This document shows, piece by piece, positions 62,428 through 64,000 of a stretch of DNA of 64,000 nucleotides. The position numbers and the translations under genes are program-made. This DNA comes from Chryseobacterium geocarposphaerae (GTDB lineage Bacteria > Bacteroidota > Bacteroidia > Flavobacteriales > Weeksellaceae). The notes below the pieces were generated by a model. The model saw nothing but the letters and a program-made list of their open reading frames with translations. It made no database searches and was not told where the DNA came from. Where the stretch lies: assembly GCF_002797535.1 (NCBI RefSeq), contig NZ_PGFD01000001.1, positions 1,550,001 through 1,614,000 on the forward strand, written 5' to 3'. Each line of letters begins with the position of its first letter. Positions within the stretch are counted from its first letter, which is position 1.

Positions 62428-63732
62428 TTATGAAAATATCTTATCTTCCTTTACGTACTCTTTTTTAATGCTTTCTAATAACATCTCCAGGCTAACCCTG
62501 TAATCCGGTGCTTTTGATGCAATGGCTTTTAAGCTTACATCCTGTATCACGTTCATAATATTAGAACCGGTAAGTTCATACCGTCTGGCAATCTCTTCTA
62601 AATCAATGTCTTCAAGCTGTAATTGTTCGGGCAAATTGTGCTGCCAGATACGCAGACGCTCCTCTCGCTTTGGATTATTGAATTTGATACAGCTGTGAAA
62701 GCGTCGCGTAAAGGCTTTATCCATATTGTTTTTAAAGTTGGAAGCCAAAATAATAAGTCCCGAAAACGTTTCTATTCTTTGCAGCAAGTAAGAAACTTCC
62801 TGATTGGCATATTTATCATGAGCATCACGCACATTGGTCCGTTTTCCGAAAATAGCATCCGCCTCGTCAAAAAATAGAATCCAGTTTTTATTTTCAGCTT
62901 TGTCGAATAACTTTGCCAACTGTTTTTCTGTTTCCCCAATGTATTTCGAGACCAGCATAGAAACATCAACCCTGAAAACAGGCCGTTTCGTATATTTTCC
63001 CAGAAGGCTGGCCGCAAGAGTTTTTCCTGTTCCCGGATCTCCGTAAAACAGCACTCTAAAACCAGGCTTAAGTTTTTTCTCCATTCCCCAGTCTTCCATA
63101 AGAATCTGGCTGCTATTATACCAGGCTTCAATAGTCTGAAGCTCATTTAACGTATTCTGAGGAAGTATCAGATCAGTCCAGGATCGGCTGGTGTTTATTT
63201 GTTCCGCCGGAAAATCATTACTCATTTTTGGCAATAATTCAACTCCAAAAATGATGGTATTAAAAGCGTCCTCGTAAACATGAATCGGGCTGTTTATTGA
63301 TGTATAACCCTGAACTGCAATGAGTTCATTTTTAATTAAAACCGAATCCGGATTGAAATGATCCAGCGCTTTTAACCGTTCTGAGATACTTTCTCCTCCT
63401 AAAACATACTGTACAGCCTGAACTGTCGGATAAAAGAGTCTTCCGTTTTCATTGGTTGCACAATAATCAAACAATGCACTCGTTGGGAGTTCTAAATAAA
63501 TCCGTTTCAGCAATGATGGATCCAGCTTTGGTAATAAAGCTATTAAGAGAATAATAACTTCCTGATGGGTAAATTCTTTTGCTGAAATATACTCTCCTAA
63601 TGGAAAGCCTTTATGATCTTTAGCTATAAATTCAGGTGCTCCTATGCTAAAATCTTCTGAAGGATTGTTTATACGCCATGTAATAACCTCTTCTAAATGA
63701 GTAAATAATTTTTGTATCTGAATGAGTTCCAT
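62428..63732 (-). CDS. AAA+ ATPase, contractile-injection-system type
   Basis: 434 residues. The ~200-residue N-terminal region is variable and helical. The AAA+ core has Walker A GDPGTGKT (231-238), Walker B ILFFDEAD (285-292), sensor-1 Asn332 (ASNFKNN) and Arg finger region Arg343-Arg344. A CDC48-like single-ring ATPase with this N-terminal extension is a conserved member of extracellular contractile injection systems (Afp15/PVC15 type), probably acting in assembly. Gene order with fibre-like and lysis genes supports that. Other eCIS genes (sheath, baseplate) must lie beyond 64000 if present. It is 22 bp after the partial gene upstream. Confidence 0.8.
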   Translation of the reverse strand: MELIQIQKLFTHLEEVITWRINNPSEDFSIGAPEFIAKDHKGFPLGEYISAKEFTHQEVIILLIALLPKLDPSLLKRIYLELPTSALFDYCATNENGRLFYPTVQAVQYVLGGESISERLKALDHFNPDSVLIKNELIAVQGYTSINSPIHVYEDAFNTIIFGVELLPKMSNDFPAEQINTSRSWTDLILPQNTLNELQTIEAWYNSSQILMEDWGMEKKLKPGFRVLFYGDPGTGKTLAASLLGKYTKRPVFRVDVSMLVSKYIGETEKQLAKLFDKAENKNWILFFDEADAIFGKRTNVRDAHDKYANQEVSYLLQRIETFSGLIILASNFKNNMDKAFTRRFHSCIKFNNPKREERLRIWQHNLPEQLQLEDIDLEEIARRYELTGSNIMNVIQDVSLKAIASKAPDYRVSLEMLLESIKKEYVKEDKIFS

Positions 63733-63754
63733 TGGTTTTAGTCTTTTTTATTTT

Positions 63755-64000
63755 TTAAACAGGCAGTAATGGATCTGGTCTCACACTACATAATTTATTT
63801 ACTTCTATTCCATCTACGTTGAAACTTATTGAAAATCCAGATGTATTATACGTGTACACATTAGCCAGATGTATGCTAACTCTCTTAATTTTAAGATGTA
63901 TTTTCATATTTGTAACCGCATTTCCGTATCCACCTCCAAATATTACAGAATAGGTAACATCAGACGACCGAACTCCTGCTGAACCATTAGAACCAGTAAC
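63755..64000 (-). CDS. Partial protein upstream of the AAA+ ATPase (C terminus only)
   Basis: The - strand frame is open from the window edge to a stop at 63755-63757, giving 81 residues of a C terminus. It is beta-rich with Gly, Ser, Asn and Val (SVIFGGGYGNAVTNMKIHL, NTSGFSISFNVDGIEVN) and no charged helices, a composition like fibre or structural tail proteins. It is 22 bp from the ATPase start, so same operon. Family not recognised from this fragment. Confidence 0.6.
   Translation of the reverse strand, partial: VTGSNGSAGVRSSDVTYSVIFGGGYGNAVTNMKIHLKIKRVSIHLANVYTYNTSGFSISFNVDGIEVNKLCSVRPDPLLPV

Noticed and set aside
61342..64000. Ordinary prophage as the explanation of the lysozyme and fibre-like genes
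   Set aside because: No integrase, capsid, terminase or portal gene is visible, and the AAA+ ATPase is of injection-system type. It cannot be fully excluded without sequence beyond 64000.

Overview
The window looks like a chromosomal segment from a flavobacterium of the Chryseobacterium/Weeksellaceae type (phylum Bacteroidota). The grounds are low G+C, A-rich translation starts without strong Shine-Dalgarno sequences, Bacteroidota-type -7 promoter elements (TAnnTTTG) in front of many genes, and protein families typical of that group (GH92 mannosidase, DUF6766, lmo0937-type peptide, CheB/CheR hybrid-kinase cluster, AraC/SDR clusters). No rRNA, tRNA, CRISPR array, insertion sequence or integrase was recognised.

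Layout. 0-1.5 kb: the 3' part of an ImmA/IrrE-type metallopeptidase gene and a small unknown partner. 1.6-12.4 kb: an oxidoreductase block with four AraC-family regulators, three classical SDRs, an alpha/beta hydrolase, an AhpD-like protein, an MdaB-like flavoprotein and an enoyl-CoA hydratase homologue. Four of its promoters share a 21-bp-period direct-repeat operator at an almost constant distance from the -7 box. 12.5-16.2 kb: a compact operon (ROK kinase, GH92 mannosidase, cupin sugar-phosphate isomerase) that reads as mannoside breakdown to fructose-6-phosphate. 16.4-19.3 kb: a TPR sensor kinase and NarL-type regulator. 19.3-22.2 kb: an intergenic region with an 18-bp perfect palindrome and a 22-bp-arm hairpin, then a lipoprotein and a YwqK/MORN-like repeat protein. 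22.5-27.3 kb: three tail-fibre-like genes that share N- or C-terminal modules. 27.8-32.5 kb: lysC behind a lysine-rich leader peptide and terminator (candidate attenuator), an EF-Tu-like single-domain protein, a lipoprotein and a CPA2 antiporter. 32.6-39.9 kb: a six-gene phosphorelay operon with CheB and CheR. 40.1-61.2 kb: a stress and microaerobic island containing an iron-permease-family protein, NDH-2, an ADH-SDR pair, a Crp/Fnr regulator, an amylase, a cbb3-type oxidase, a long catalase operon, a YciE/YciF-like protein and a KGG-motif acidic protein. 61.3-64 kb: the end of an operon with an AAA+ ATPase like those of extracellular contractile injection systems (eCIS), a protein with the topology of a unimolecular spanin, and a T4-type lysozyme. 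It runs out of the window.

How the parts connect. In the stress island, five near-identical palindromes (TATGAC-N4-GTCATA type) lie in front of the ADH-SDR operon, the lipoprotein/cbb3 operon, the amylase, the KGG gene and a second small lipoprotein. In four of them the palindrome centre is 33-34 bp upstream of the -7 box centre, as expected for class-II activation by a Crp/Fnr protein, and one such regulator is encoded at 45.3 kb. The eCIS-like genes and the tail-fibre cassette are on the same strand about 34 kb apart and may belong to one phage-tail-like system.

Four loci (40.6, 44.2, 53.7 and 58.6 kb) look frameshifted at or beside short homopolymers. That pattern may be assembly error rather than gene decay.
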